Positions 1 through 8,363 of a stretch of 64,000 nucleotides of DNA are shown one piece after another (within the stretch, counting starts at the first letter, position 1; every line of letters starts with the position of its first letter). This DNA is from Streptomyces sp. NBC_00569. Its GTDB lineage: Bacteria; Actinomycetota; Actinomycetes; Streptomycetales; Streptomycetaceae. The position numbers and the translations under genes are program-made. The stretch spans positions 1 to 64,000 of the forward strand of contig NZ_CP107783.1 in assembly GCF_036345255.1 (NCBI RefSeq). Direction: 5' to 3'. The notes under the pieces are model-generated. The model did not search any database. It saw only the letters and a list, made by a program, of their open reading frames with translations, and was not told the origin of the DNA.

Positions 1-7
1 ATGACGC

Positions 8-251
8 GGAGTGACTGCGTCACTCCCAGGGGACCGCGCGCTGCGCGGCGCCGGGGGAAGTGATCTCGGCTGGCAGTCACCTGCGGTGACTGCGGGGCTG
101 CCCGGCTTGTACCGGGTCTGCGGGCCGTCTGAAGAGCCGGCCCCTGCCCAGACTCCCCTGAAGGAGAGTCATAATCCCTGCTCAAGGGGCTGATTCGGCC
201 GCTGAACCCCCGGTGGTGATTCCCTCGGCCCTGCGGGCCTCCGGTCACCGG
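8..251. repeat. Cluster of tight telomere-like palindromes
   Basis: Several perfect inverted repeats with very short loops are packed here. They are GGAGTGAC/GTCACTCC around TGC (8-26), CCGCGC/GCGCGG around GCT (34-48), GCAGTCACC/GGTGACTGC around TGC (73-93), CCCGG/CCGGG around six bases (101-116), GGCCC/GGGCC around TGC (227-239) and CCGG/CCGG around TCA (241-251). Just beyond is a tandem 3 x GCGCTCCC (255-278). Read on the other strand, the TGC loops are GCA triloops, the hairpin type known from Streptomyces telomere 3' overhangs. No gene is convincing in 1-564. It could be a replicon end or an internal remnant of one. Confidence 0.6.
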
Positions 252-564
252 GTCGCGCTCCCGCGCTCCCGCGCTCCCTTGCAACTACAGAATGCTCCCA
301 CAAGTGAGGCTGTGTCAAGCCAAACCACACCCCTGACAGACCATCACCCACAGCAACATGACACACCATCACCCATTGGAAATAGGTCTACACCACCATA
401 GAAAGGGCGCCGATTCCATATCGAGCCGAAATCCGCTCCACGCCCAACCCGCCCCATCCCCAAAAACAAAAGACGCACCAACAAGAAAGGCCGCACGCGA
501 GAGGGCCCGAGAATCACAGAAAGAAGCCCACCAAACCCCATACCAAAACCGCAAAACACAACCC

Positions 565-617
565 TATGCGGAAAGTGCATTCCCCCAGACCCTTCAAGAA
601 AATGCACCTTCCGCATA
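565..617. repeat. 17-bp inverted repeat with 19-bp spacer
   Basis: Arms 565-581 and 601-617 (TATGCGGAA.GTGCATT) match at 16 of 17 positions when one is reverse-complemented. The element lies about 20 bases past the end of the leftward zinc-ribbon gene, so it may act as its transcription terminator. It could also be a protein binding site or a transposon end. The flanking DNA at 340-560 is locally A-rich, unlike the rest of the window. Confidence 0.6.
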
Positions 618-636
618 CCTGGATTACTGCGATCCT

Positions 637-975
637 TTACCCGTCAGGCGACGACTCCGGCGCGGCAGGCTGCCACGAAATCGAGGCAGCGCCCAACGCT
701 TTGTCCAGCGCCGCGCGAGCCGCATACGCAGGGTCAGGGCAGCCGCCAGAGGCGGCCAGATCGTCGATCGCTTCGGCGATCACTTCGAGCGAAAGGGCCG
801 GGTGGACCACGTACCCGAGAGCGCCGGAGGCGTCGACCGCCCACACGTGCCCGCCGTCCAAGTCCACGTCCTGCAAGGTGAGTTGGTGGCCGCTCGGGCA
901 CTCAAAGGTCCGGTCAGGCAGGACGCGGAGCATCCCGGTGCCGGTGACGCAGGTACCGCAGACGATCGCGCGCAT
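637..975 (-). CDS. Small CGTC zinc-ribbon-like hypothetical protein
   Basis: A 112-residue protein. The first 30 residues hold the Cys pairs CGTC (6-9) and the segment FECPSGH, spaced like a small zinc ribbon. The rest is an acidic, helical region with no family I recognise. The start at 975 is preferred because the ATG overlaps the TGA stop of an upstream frame (TGATG), which implies translational coupling to a gene now truncated by transposase debris. Longer in-frame starts upstream run into that other gene. Function is unknown. Confidence 0.55.
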   Translation of the reverse strand: MRAIVCGTCVTGTGMLRVLPDRTFECPSGHQLTLQDVDLDGGHVWAVDASGALGYVVHPALSLEVIAEAIDDLAASGGCPDPAYAARAALDKALGAASISWQPAAPESSPDG

Positions 976-976
976 C

Positions 977-1228
977 AGGCCCCCTCGTACACCGTGACCG
1001 TGACACTGACGCGCTCCAGACCCATCGTGGCGTGGAGCAGGTCGGGGATGGGCCACTCACAGGCGAGCGCCTGCGCCCTCGCGGGCGTGGTGACCGCGAA
1101 GGCCGGACGCGGCAGCGGCACGGCCGTTCACCGCTGTCCGTGCCGGTGCAGACCGCTTCCAGGGCCAGGCCGTCGGCCGGGCGTACCGGGAGGATCGCGT
1201 CGGAGACGATGCGTGCGGGGCCGTCGCG
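977..1228 (-). pseudogene. Truncated reading frame coupled to the zinc-ribbon gene
   Basis: A protein-like frame (GPARIVSDAILPVRPADGLA ... LLHATMGLERVSVTVTVYEGA) ends at a TGA that overlaps the next gene's ATG. Its N-terminus is missing, because upstream of about 1228 the sequence is a transposase fragment. A frame change is also needed near the middle (around 1100). I read this as the tail of an unknown gene whose head was lost in a transposition or deletion event. The family is not recognised. Confidence 0.4.
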
Positions 1229-1382
1229 ACAGCTTCCACGGCCGGCCCCGCCCGGGCTCGTCCGCGCCCTCGCTTCGCAGCGCCGTCACCAACTTCCCGA
1301 AGCAGCGCGGGCTCAGCCCGGTGAACGGGGCTATCCAGGACGGTTCAGACGCCGTGATCACACCAGCCACGGCCGCGATCAT
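1229..1382 (-). pseudogene. IS5-family transposase N-terminal fragment
   Basis: The first 50 or so residues (ITASEPSWIAPFTGLSPRCF ... GRGRPWKLS) match the conserved N-terminal helix-turn-helix region of Streptomyces IS5-family transposases. The frame is open from ATG 1382, but the similarity stops abruptly after GRPWKLS near 1229, where unrelated coding sequence begins. No catalytic domain is present, so it is a dead fragment. Confidence 0.65.
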
Positions 1383-1398
1383 CGCACATCGTGATCAC

Positions 1399-1995
1399 TC
1401 AGCCATCGAGACTGAATTGCTCGATGACCTGCTTCGCAACGTCTTCTGGCGAGAGGTGGGTGTTGTCGATCCGCAGGTAGTCCGTACGGTCCTGGAACTC
1501 CGTAGTGGAGTTGAGCCGGTGCCTCTCGTCCATATCCAGGAGCCGACCCCGCGACGCATCGAGGTCACGCTTGGATGGCTTCTCCGCGAGCCGGGACGCG
1601 CCCATGTTCCGCTGCAGCCTGGCTTCTTGGCTCGCCTTCAACTCGAGGTAGAGAACTCGGCCGCCTCGCTCACGAAACGGAAGGGCGTACTGCTCCAACG
1701 CCCGCTGACCGTCTGGCTGGTCGAATGCCCACACGTAGGTGAAGATCAGGCCAGGCAGGTCGCTCGCGGCGACTTCCTCGATCAAGCTCTGCCGGAACCC
1801 GTCAACGAGGCGCACGAACGCCGGGCTGCCGAAGTCGAAGAAACGAAGGACCGGCTCGATCGCCATGTGGTTGTGGAACAGGCGAAGCCCGGTGCGCGTG
1901 GCGATCTCGTGACCGACGGTCGCCTTGCCAACAGCAGGCGGCCCGACGATGTACAAGAGCGTCGGAGCAGTGAGAGAAGATCCTTCGGCCATCAC
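1399..1995 (-). CDS. P-loop NTPase, shikimate/adenylate-kinase-like
   Basis: A 198-residue cytosolic protein with a Walker A motif GPPAVGKAT at residues 18-26 near the N-terminus. This follows a hydrophobic beta strand (LLYIVG), as in small AAA or kinase-fold NTPases. Stand-alone members of this size often phosphorylate small molecules, but no substrate can be read from the sequence. The likely start is GTG 1995 or the ATG three bases inside it. The gene stands alone, divergent from the phosphotransferase at 2203. It looks intact and full length for the family. Confidence 0.75.
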   Translation of the reverse strand: MMAEGSSLTAPTLLYIVGPPAVGKATVGHEIATRTGLRLFHNHMAIEPVLRFFDFGSPAFVRLVDGFRQSLIEEVAASDLPGLIFTYVWAFDQPDGQRALEQYALPFRERGGRVLYLELKASQEARLQRNMGASRLAEKPSKRDLDASRGRLLDMDERHRLNSTTEFQDRTDYLRIDNTHLSPEDVAKQVIEQFSLDG

Positions 1996-2202
1996 CCGAA
2001 CCTAGACGGGACGTGAACTCCTTGGCCAGCGCTTTCCTACTGAGCCCTCACTCTCCCTGGTCAACAGCCTGCACTCGGTCAGGTCAGGCCGCTACTCAGA
2101 AGGCGCACCGCTTACGGGACAGCCCTTTGGGCGTAACGCGCTGACTGTTGTGCGCGCCGATATCCATGACGACGACGTGGGCGGCAGGACTACCCTGACC
2201 CA

Positions 2203-2973
2203 ATGATCGCGGATGGCGCTACGGACAAGGGCAGCGTGACCACGGTGCGGCGGATCGGAGAGACGATCCGCCGGCCCATCGGCGAGTGGACGTCCGCGGT
2301 ACACGCCTTGTTGACCCACCTAGAAACGGTGGGTTTCGCTCGGGCTCCGCGGGTCCTTGGCACTGACGGCACCCATGAGGTGCTGTCGCTGGTGCACGGC
2401 GAACCCGCGTTCTCCCCTTGGCCGTCGGCTCTGCGATCGACCCTCGGAATCAGCGAACTGGGGTGCTGGCTGCGCGAATACCACGACGCTGTCCGGGACT
2501 TCCAGCCGCCGGCCGACGCACGATGGCAGGGCCAGGAGGACGCCTGGAAGCCCGGCATGATCATCAGGCATGGAGACCTCGGTCCATGGAACTCCATCTG
2601 GAACGGCGACCACCTGGCCGGGTTCATCGACTGGGACTTCGCAGCACCCGGCCACGCCCTCGACGACCTTGCACAACTGGCCTGGTACGCCGTGCCACTG
2701 CGCCCCGTCGAGCAGCAGCGAGCAGCAATCGCCGGTGAGCACACCCTTCGGGGCCGCCTCGACGCCCTTTGCGCCGCCTACGGGGCACGGCCGGCAGACG
2801 TACTCGATGCCCTGGAGGCCGTCCAGTCCCGCGAGGCAGAGCGCATCGAAAAACTCGGCCGCCAGGGCCACGAGCCATGGGTAACCTTCCTCGCCCGCGG
2901 CGATGCATCCGAGATGCTAGCCGAGCGATCTTGGCTCCGATCGCAACGCACGGTTCTCCTCGGCCGCGAGTAG
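2203..2973 (+). CDS. Aminoglycoside phosphotransferase (APH) family protein
   Basis: A 256-residue protein of the APH/choline-kinase fold. The Brenner-type catalytic loop HGDLGPWN lies at residues 123-130, giving the catalytic Asp and metal-binding Asn, and FIDWDFA at 141-147 supplies the DFG-equivalent Asp. The length is typical for family members that phosphorylate small molecules such as aminoglycosides, homoserine or macrolides, and the true substrate cannot be told. The weak glycine-rich N-lobe suggests a housekeeping or unknown substrate rather than a classic resistance enzyme. It is monocistronic and divergent from the NTPase at 1399-1995. Confidence 0.8.
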   Translation: MIADGATDKGSVTTVRRIGETIRRPIGEWTSAVHALLTHLETVGFARAPRVLGTDGTHEVLSLVHGEPAFSPWPSALRSTLGISELGCWLREYHDAVRDFQPPADARWQGQEDAWKPGMIIRHGDLGPWNSIWNGDHLAGFIDWDFAAPGHALDDLAQLAWYAVPLRPVEQQRAAIAGEHTLRGRLDALCAAYGARPADVLDALEAVQSREAERIEKLGRQGHEPWVTFLARGDASEMLAERSWLRSQRTVLLGRE

Positions 2974-3058
2974 GAGGCCGACGACGCAGCGTCCAGCGCC
3001 GCGAGCACGGAGGGGTGCACGTCCGTCGTCGTTCGTTCCTGTCTTCCGGTTTGGCGCC

Positions 3059-3910
3059 TCAGGACGTCGTGCGCGTGGAGTCTTCGCCGGGGAGGACGGT
3101 GTAGATGAACGTGGCGCAGTAGTCGAAGCCCTCCCCGGCGTTGACCCGGTGGTAGGGGCCGCTGCTTTTCATGTAGATGTGGACATCCCGGCGCGCGGCG
3201 ATGTCGGCACTGCTGACGCGCCAGACGATGTCGAGATCTCGGCCCGTGTAGCGGGGGTTGTCTGTGTCGCGGGTCGGAAGGACCCACCACGTGAGGTCAC
3301 GGCTCTGGGGGTCGGTGCCGCGGCACCGGAAGGTGATCGTGTCGCCTGGGTGCAGCACCGCTCGGGTCCGAAGCGCGACCCCGGGCTCCATCGGGTCTGG
3401 CGGGAAGCTGTCGATGCAGTTCCCGAGGCTGTCCGTGACGCTGTCGATGCGCGCGAAGTAGTCCCCCGTCAGGTCCTGGCTGCTCATGTAGATGGTCACC
3501 CTGTTCCGGATCTCGCCGGCGATGCCGCTCAGGAGTTCCTCTTCGAAGGGAAGCAGGTCCCGGCTGTGTGCCACGGAGTTGCGCAGTGCTTCGAAGCGGC
3601 TGAGCAGCCCCAACGTCTCGCTCTGATTGCCCAGGGCGGGCTTGAAGTCTGCCCAGTACTTCTTCAGCAGGGCGAGGATGTCGAAGAACTGGGCGTACGC
3701 CAGCTCGCTACTTGGTACCGAAGCGACCCCGCGGCGTGTGCGGCGGCCGGCCTCTTCATCCCGGATCCCCCGGATCTTGATCACCCGTTCCTCGGGGAAC
3801 ACCTGGGAGACCCAGTCCTTGCCCAGCTTTTTGGCCAACACCGTGGCGATCAGGCTCCGCAACGCCTGCTCACACGTCGCCAGCGCCTCCGCCGGTTGCA
3901 TCTGTGGCAT
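3059..3910 (-). CDS. Swt1-type HEPN domain protein
   Basis: A 283-residue protein. Its N-terminal half is helical and contains the HEPN signature R-X4-H (RNSVAH, residues 110-115) in an Swt1/ApeA-like context, with a conserved helix around FFDILALLKKYW. HEPN domains are usually metal-independent RNases or nucleotide-binding modules in defence and toxin systems. The C-terminal half (about 150-283) is beta-rich (ITFRCRG, WWVLPT, IVWRVS) and unassigned, perhaps a sensor. The start at 3910 has GGAGG correctly spaced; the longer frame to 3949 lacks one. No partner gene is adjacent. Confidence 0.7.
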   Translation of the reverse strand: MPQMQPAEALATCEQALRSLIATVLAKKLGKDWVSQVFPEERVIKIRGIRDEEAGRRTRRGVASVPSSELAYAQFFDILALLKKYWADFKPALGNQSETLGLLSRFEALRNSVAHSRDLLPFEEELLSGIAGEIRNRVTIYMSSQDLTGDYFARIDSVTDSLGNCIDSFPPDPMEPGVALRTRAVLHPGDTITFRCRGTDPQSRDLTWWVLPTRDTDNPRYTGRDLDIVWRVSSADIAARRDVHIYMKSSGPYHRVNAGEGFDYCATFIYTVLPGEDSTRTTS

Positions 3911-4116
3911 CGGTTCCTCCACCCCGTGTGGCCGCAGGACCAGCATCATCCCGAAGGCGCAGGCCTCACGTCACTGGGTTATCCCCGGCAGAGGCCCCGG
4001 GCGGCACGTCCGGGGCCTCTGTGCGTTCCACTCGGATCAGGTACTCACCTCAGCGACCGGTGCCCGGGCAAAAGCGGGTGGCTGTGCCGACGACGAGCAG
4101 CACGACGACCGTCACC

Positions 4117-4332
4117 TCAGGCGGAGGACTCCTCGTCGACACGGCGGCCGGCTCCGAGGGTCCGCCGCGGGGCCGGCCCTGTCTCCGTGGGGCCTCCGAC
4201 CACGCCCCGGGCGCGCAGCTCGGCAACGTCCGGGAGCCGGATGCCTGGCAGAGCGTCGATCAGATCGGCCTGCGAGGCGCGGATGGTGCGCGCGGCCTGA
4301 GGACCGGAGCCAAGAACACGACGAACTGTCAC
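4117..4332 (-). CDS. Small hypothetical protein
   Basis: A 71-residue frame from GTG 4332. Its helical core (ARTIRASQADLIDALPGIRL) looks protein-like and it has an arginine-rich tail. No ribosome binding site is obvious and I do not recognise the family. It might be a small DNA-binding or antitoxin-type protein, but nothing in the sequence proves this. Confidence 0.35.
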   Translation of the reverse strand: MTVRRVLGSGPQAARTIRASQADLIDALPGIRLPDVAELRARGVVGGPTETGPAPRRTLGAGRRVDEESSA

Positions 4333-4508
4333 ATGATCATCGTACGGGCGGTCTCCCGATGATCCGGCCTGAGCAGCCCGAAGTGCCCCGCCCCTGCGCC
4401 TCAGCAAGTGCGGGTCAGAGCCCCGCGCCCGCCGCGGCATGCGACGAATGAGAGACCGGTGCGCGTTGTCAAGGACCCCGCTGGCGTTGGTGCTCGAGGG
4501 AACACCCG

Positions 4509-5033
4509 TCACTGATGTTCGAGGGCGCCGTCCGGATCGTCGAGGGCGGATCGGGCCAGCTCCCGGAAATGAGTCAGGCTCGGCCAGTGCGCAGGCGTGA
4601 ACGATGGCGGGTCGCGTCGTCTGGCTGGTTCGAACCCCAGCCTCACGAGAGTGCTACGCAGGATGAACCCGTATCCCCGCGTCACCGACTTGGCTTCCGT
4701 GGCTACGCGGCCAGGCCCTGCCAGCCCCACCGCGTTCTCTGCCTTCGAGAGCGCTGACATGAGCCGTCGCGCTTCTAAGACCCTTTCCTGGAGCTCCGGT
4801 GGTGCTGGATCCGAGGCGCGGGTGATCGCAGAGAGCGCTGGTGCAAGATCCTCTGCCGCGCTGACGAACTGGGTGTAAGCATCGGCCCGAGTCTGCCGAC
4901 GCCAGTGCTCATGCTGCGAGCGCCGCTGTGAACTACCTGCATGCCTGGCAGCACGGACGGCCCCGAACGCACCAAGACCCGCGCCAACTACCGCCGCTGC
5001 AGCGGCGATTGATGCCGTTCCCCCTAGATCCAT
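4509..5033 (-). CDS. Hypothetical protein with one N-terminal membrane segment
   Basis: A 174-residue protein. Residues 5-28 form a small-residue-rich hydrophobic segment (SIAAAAAVVGAGLGAFGAV), probably a signal anchor. A basic stretch (RRSQHEHWRRQTRADAY) and a helical cytoplasmic domain follow, the arrangement common to many short Streptomyces membrane-tethered proteins of unknown role. The start at ATG 5033 puts the membrane segment at the N-terminus; a longer frame to 5123 adds nothing recognisable. It follows the RelE-like gene in the same direction with a gap of about 100 bp. Confidence 0.6.
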   Translation of the reverse strand: MDLGGTASIAAAAAVVGAGLGAFGAVRAARHAGSSQRRSQHEHWRRQTRADAYTQFVSAAEDLAPALSAITRASDPAPPELQERVLEARRLMSALSKAENAVGLAGPGRVATEAKSVTRGYGFILRSTLVRLGFEPARRRDPPSFTPAHWPSLTHFRELARSALDDPDGALEHQ

Positions 5034-5133
5034 TTGCGCATTGTGCCAACTGCTCGCCCCGAGGTGTAGACCGTCCATCGCCCTCTGTTCACGTTGGCGG
5101 AATCCTTGTCCCATAGCCGCCACGAAAGGCCGG

Positions 5134-5526
5134 CTACCCGAACCAGGCGATGTTCAGGACGGCCAGGCGGTGCCGGGGCCTGTTGATCCAGTAGAAGAGG
5201 GACAGCTGACCGACGGACGCGAGGCGCACGTCCTCGCCTTCGGGGTCGTCAGCATTCCACTGGCGAAAGCCCCACGGGTCGGCCGCGGCGGCGTCCAGGA
5301 CATCCCACACAACCTCTTCGGCGTGCTCGGGCAGAGTGTCGAGCACCTTCGCGGCCGACGCGGAGAATCGGAATCTGAGCCAGGCCCCGCGACGTGAGAA
5401 GCCCCGGAAGCCTGCCTGGCTACCCGGGCTGCCGGACCGCCCGACACGCCCCGCCGTCGCCCACCAGGCTGCCAGCGCGGTGTAGATCGGGTCGATCAGC
5501 CCGGTGCGCTCGGCGAGGAGGTCCAT
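5134..5526 (-). CDS. RelE/ParE-like toxin-fold protein
   Basis: A 130-residue protein. The last 80 residues (FSASAAKVLDTLP ... LSLFYWINRPRHRLAVLNIAW) have the strand pattern of RelE-family toxins that cleave ribosome-bound mRNA: a 'VLDTLPEHAEEVVWDVL' helix followed by a terminal beta hairpin. The first 45 residues are low-complexity and may not belong to the original gene. The start at 5526 has a GGAG upstream. No antitoxin gene lies directly next to it, so it may be an orphan or a decayed module. A C-terminal Arg/His-rich strand could supply active-site residues. Confidence 0.55.
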   Translation of the reverse strand: MDLLAERTGLIDPIYTALAAWWATAGRVGRSGSPGSQAGFRGFSRRGAWLRFRFSASAAKVLDTLPEHAEEVVWDVLDAAAADPWGFRQWNADDPEGEDVRLASVGQLSLFYWINRPRHRLAVLNIAWFG

Positions 5527-5867
5527 CGAGGCTCCGCCGTCGTAGGCGGGCTTGAGTGACGGGGTGGGCCGCCCGCCCAAGGGCCACGACGTGCACCTGC
5601 ACGCAGTGGCAAGGGTGTGTGGGGGCTGGCTCCACCGGCTGGCTTCCGGCACCAAACCTCCTGCTCAGGGGGTATTGCTTTTGATTACAAACCAAGCTAT
5701 ATGGGATTTATAGGGCGTAGCAGCTCGGTGAGAGAGGGGTGCTCCCGTTGGTGCTGTTGCAAGCCGCGTGCAGGATGGCCGCCGTGTGAGCGGAGGCCAT
5801 CCTGCGACGTCGCCCGCGGGCCCTCAGCCGCCCGCATCGGTGGGCGTTCCCGACACAGGCTGAGGGG

Positions 5868-6281
5868 GTGAAGTTGATGGACTGGCTGAGGGTGTCGTCC
5901 CGTCGCCACGAGGGATGGACGGTCGTCGAGGTGAGTGGTGAGCTTGACGTCGCTACCGGGAACCAGTTGGGCGACCACCTCGAAGAGGTCATTGCCGAGC
6001 GCACCCCGGCACGGGTCGTTCTGGACATGTCCGGGCTGGACTTCTGCGATGCGAGCGGCCTGAGCGTGCTGGTCGCCGCGCATCACGCGGCCAAGGGCCG
6101 TCAGGGCCAGCTTCGCCTGGTATGCCCGCAGTGGCGCATCCGGCGCCTCCTGCACATCACGGAGTTGACCGACGTGATGCCCGTCTTCGACACAGTTGCC
6201 CAGGCAACCGCGACGGTGAAGGATCGCGAAGGCGAGGTGCTCCAGCCATGGCCCGGCTTACAGTCCGAGGTGACGAGTTGA
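5868..6281 (+). CDS. STAS-domain anti-sigma factor antagonist
   Basis: A 137-residue protein whose core (residues 8-115) is a STAS domain. Motifs are GELDVAT near residue 25, LDMSGLDFCDASGL at 52-65 with the expected phosphorylatable Ser63, and a C-terminal helix. In Streptomyces such proteins bind anti-sigma kinases and release stress sigma factors, or act as partners of SpoIIE-type phosphatases, two of which are encoded in this window. The C-terminal 20 residues extend past the domain and overlap the next gene's start at 6248, suggesting coupled translation. Upstream, 5656-5867 has an AT-rich patch but no gene. Confidence 0.85.
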   Translation: MKLMDWLRVSSRRHEGWTVVEVSGELDVATGNQLGDHLEEVIAERTPARVVLDMSGLDFCDASGLSVLVAAHHAAKGRQGQLRLVCPQWRIRRLLHITELTDVMPVFDTVAQATATVKDREGEVLQPWPGLQSEVTS

Positions 6282-6712
6282 TTGTCAGGCTGGCCTGGTG
6301 GGAGAAGGTCGTCGCACGCCGGGGCGATGTCAACGTGCCGCTGTGCGCGGTGACAAAGGCGACCGTTGAGCCTTCCTGGCGCCGCGTCCTGCGCGGCACA
6401 CCCGGTCGGGGCGTGTGGATCCCAGGCGCACTCTGCCTCGGTGTGCGGGAGCACGCGGGGACGCAGGATTTCGTCGCGATCCGCCCCCGCAAACTCCCGG
6501 TGACCCGTATCGATTTCCACTCAGCGGCCTCGCCGTTCGCCCGTATCGTCATTTCGGACCGGGTCCCCCAGGCGACAGGGGCCATGATGCGCAGCATCCT
6601 GGACCGGCTCCCCAGCGACTCCGGCCAGTTGAACGCCCCCACCGCGTCGGCCCCCAAGCCCGCCTGGCTTCCCGGAAGCTCGCCCGCGCCCTGCCCGACA
6701 GCTGGCCCCTGA
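6248..6712 (+). CDS. Hypothetical protein coupled to the STAS gene
   Basis: A 154-residue protein starting inside the 3' end of the STAS gene. The overlap of 34 bases indicates an operon. The N-terminal 110 residues are beta-rich with a PH-like look (RLTVRGDELIVRLAWWEKVV, GVWIPGALCLG, DFVAIRPRKLPVTRIDF). The tail is Pro/Ala-rich. It resembles small Streptomyces proteins of unknown function and may work with the STAS regulator. Confidence 0.65.
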   Translation: MARLTVRGDELIVRLAWWEKVVARRGDVNVPLCAVTKATVEPSWRRVLRGTPGRGVWIPGALCLGVREHAGTQDFVAIRPRKLPVTRIDFHSAASPFARIVISDRVPQATGAMMRSILDRLPSDSGQLNAPTASAPKPAWLPGSSPAPCPTAGP

Positions 6713-6944
6713 GCTGATCCCCGGCCCTACCCGGCGGCGGCGAGGCCGTCGGCCTCGCGGCGCGGTCAGCGGTCGGTTGCCTCTGGGGTCCAGGCGGAAG
6801 CGTGACGCGCGAAAGGGGATTACCGAGGGCGCGCGCCCGATGCGGAATCCTCAACACCACCCACATACACAAAACGCAAAAGGGCCCGTCGTCGCGATGT
6901 TGGCCGAGGTGGCATCCGGAGCGGTGGCGATGGACGCTTAAGGC

Positions 6945-7711
6945 ATGAGGGCCCTGTGGTCCGGCGTGATCCAGTTCGGGCTGGTCGTGCTGCCCGTGAA
7001 GCTGTTCTCGGCGACCGAGGAACACAAAGTCCGGCTTCGGGAGATCCATGCCGCGGACAGCGGCAGGGTGCAGCACCGGCGGTTCTGTGAAGCCGAGGAC
7101 CGTGAAATCCCGTACGAGGAGGTCGGGCGCGGCTGGGAGCTGCCGGATGGGCAGCTGGTGCCGTTGACCGATGAGGACCTGGAGCGTCTGCCGCTGGCGA
7201 CCCGGCACGTCGTGGACGTGCTCGGCTTCGTGCCCGGGCAGGACATCGACCCGATCTCGTTCAGCAGGCCGTACTACGTCGGCCCCGACGGCCCGCCGGC
7301 GACCGGCCGTACGCGCTGCTCGTCGCGGCGCTCGCCCGCACGGGGCAGGTTGGCGTGTGCAAGGTCGCCGTGCGCTCCCGGGAACGGATCGCACTGCTGC
7401 GGCCACGCCACGGCGTGCTCGTCCTCCAGACATTGCTGTGGCAAGACGAACTCCGCGATCCGGCGGGCCTCGCCCCGGCCGCACCGGTCACCGACCGGGA
7501 GCTGGAACTCGCCGAGGCGCTCATGCGCGAACTCACGGGTGTCGAGGTCGACCAGCTCCAAGATGAGTACCGTCACGCACTCGAGCAGCTGGTCGAGGCG
7601 AAGGTGTCCGGCGGCGAGCTGGCCGCACCGCCCGAGCCCGCGCCGGCGATGGACTTGATGGCCGCGCTGGAAGAGTCGGTGCGAGCCGCACGCGCCCACC
7701 AGGACGACTGA
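6945..7711 (+). pseudogene. ku: Ku DNA end-binding protein, frameshifted
   Basis: The first frame (6945 to about 7302) encodes the typical bacterial Ku start, MRALWSGVIQFGLVVLPVKL, then LREIHAADSGRVQHRRFCEA. The second frame (about 7303-7711) continues the Ku core with RPYALLVAALARTGQVGVCK and the C-terminal region ERIALLRPRHGVLVLQTLLW. Joining the two gives one normal Ku. A single base appears lost near 7302 (GCGACC where GCGGACC would restore frame). Ku binds DNA ends and recruits LigD for end joining. Either the gene is dead or the base call is wrong. Confidence 0.85.
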
Positions 7712-7775
7712 GCCGCACCGTCTCAGCCTGGGCGCCGTATCATTTCTTCGTTCAACTAGTCGAAGGACGACCGCG

Positions 7776-7973
7776 ATGGCTGCCCCGGCCCTCGAAGAGG
7801 TCACGTACGAGCCGCCCACGTGCCCGGCCTCCTTCACCGGCCCCTGCGCGGGCCCGCGGTGCGAGAACACGACCCAGAAATACGGGCCCGCCGCGTACGG
7901 CCGCCCGGCCAGCCCGCTGTGCAACGTCTGCCTGGCGAAGGTCGAGGCCGGGCGCGTCAAGCCCGCCGGCTGA
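7776..7973 (+). CDS. Small four-Cys hypothetical protein
   Basis: A 65-residue protein with Cys at CPASFTGPCAGPRC and a final CNVC, the spacing of a small zinc-binding knuckle. AAGGACG sits just upstream of ATG 7776, a credible ribosome binding site. The upstream stretch contains TCAACTAG, similar to a repeat in front of the antitoxin-like gene at 8830. The family is not recognised. It is probably a plasmid or prophage-type accessory protein. Confidence 0.55.
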   Translation: MAAPALEEVTYEPPTCPASFTGPCAGPRCENTTQKYGPAAYGRPASPLCNVCLAKVEAGRVKPAG

Positions 7974-8006
7974 GCACGCAACGCCTGGACGGTCCCGCCG
8001 GCGCGG

Positions 8007-8363
8007 TCAGCGGTCGGTGGCCTTGGGGTGGCCGGTGGAGGCGCGGTCGATCCAGACCGTGCGGCGCTCGACGTCGAGCAGGTACCAGACGCGGCCGCCG
8101 GCGGTGACCTCGATCTGCCAGCGGTCCATCGTCTCGCCGCGGTGCTCGCCGTGGGCCAGCTCGCCCTTGAGCCGGTGATGGCGCTCGGTGCGGGCGGCCG
8201 GGGCCGGGTCGGTGCGCATCAGGTGCCAGGCGGCGCGGGTGTTGCCCGCGGCCTGGGTACTCAGCTGCTCCCATCCTTTGGCGGCTTCGCCGCCTGCGAA
8301 GCGGATGTCCCACTCGTCGGGGCCCGGCGGCGGGGCGGCGCGGTCTCCGCGCTTTGGGCTCAC
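8007..8363 (-). CDS. Putative toxin of a coupled toxin-antitoxin-like pair
   Basis: A 118-residue basic protein. The segment AAKGWEQLSTQAAGNTRAAW followed by RHHRLKGELAHG and the C-terminal strands RWQIEVTAGGRVWYLLD resembles the RelE/ParE toxin superfold: a helical N-terminal hairpin, then a beta sheet with conserved Arg and His. Its ATG overlaps the stop of the upstream gene (ATGA), so the two are translated together, antitoxin first, the usual order. If active, it would be an mRNA interferase or gyrase poison. Confidence 0.6.
   Translation of the reverse strand: MSPKRGDRAAPPPGPDEWDIRFAGGEAAKGWEQLSTQAAGNTRAAWHLMRTDPAPAARTERHHRLKGELAHGEHRGETMDRWQIEVTAGGRVWYLLDVERRTVWIDRASTGHPKATDR

Noticed and set aside
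358..2016. Very long rightward open frame of 552 codons
   Set aside because: It lies opposite the zinc-ribbon, transposase-fragment and NTPase genes; amino-acid content is that of a shadow frame.
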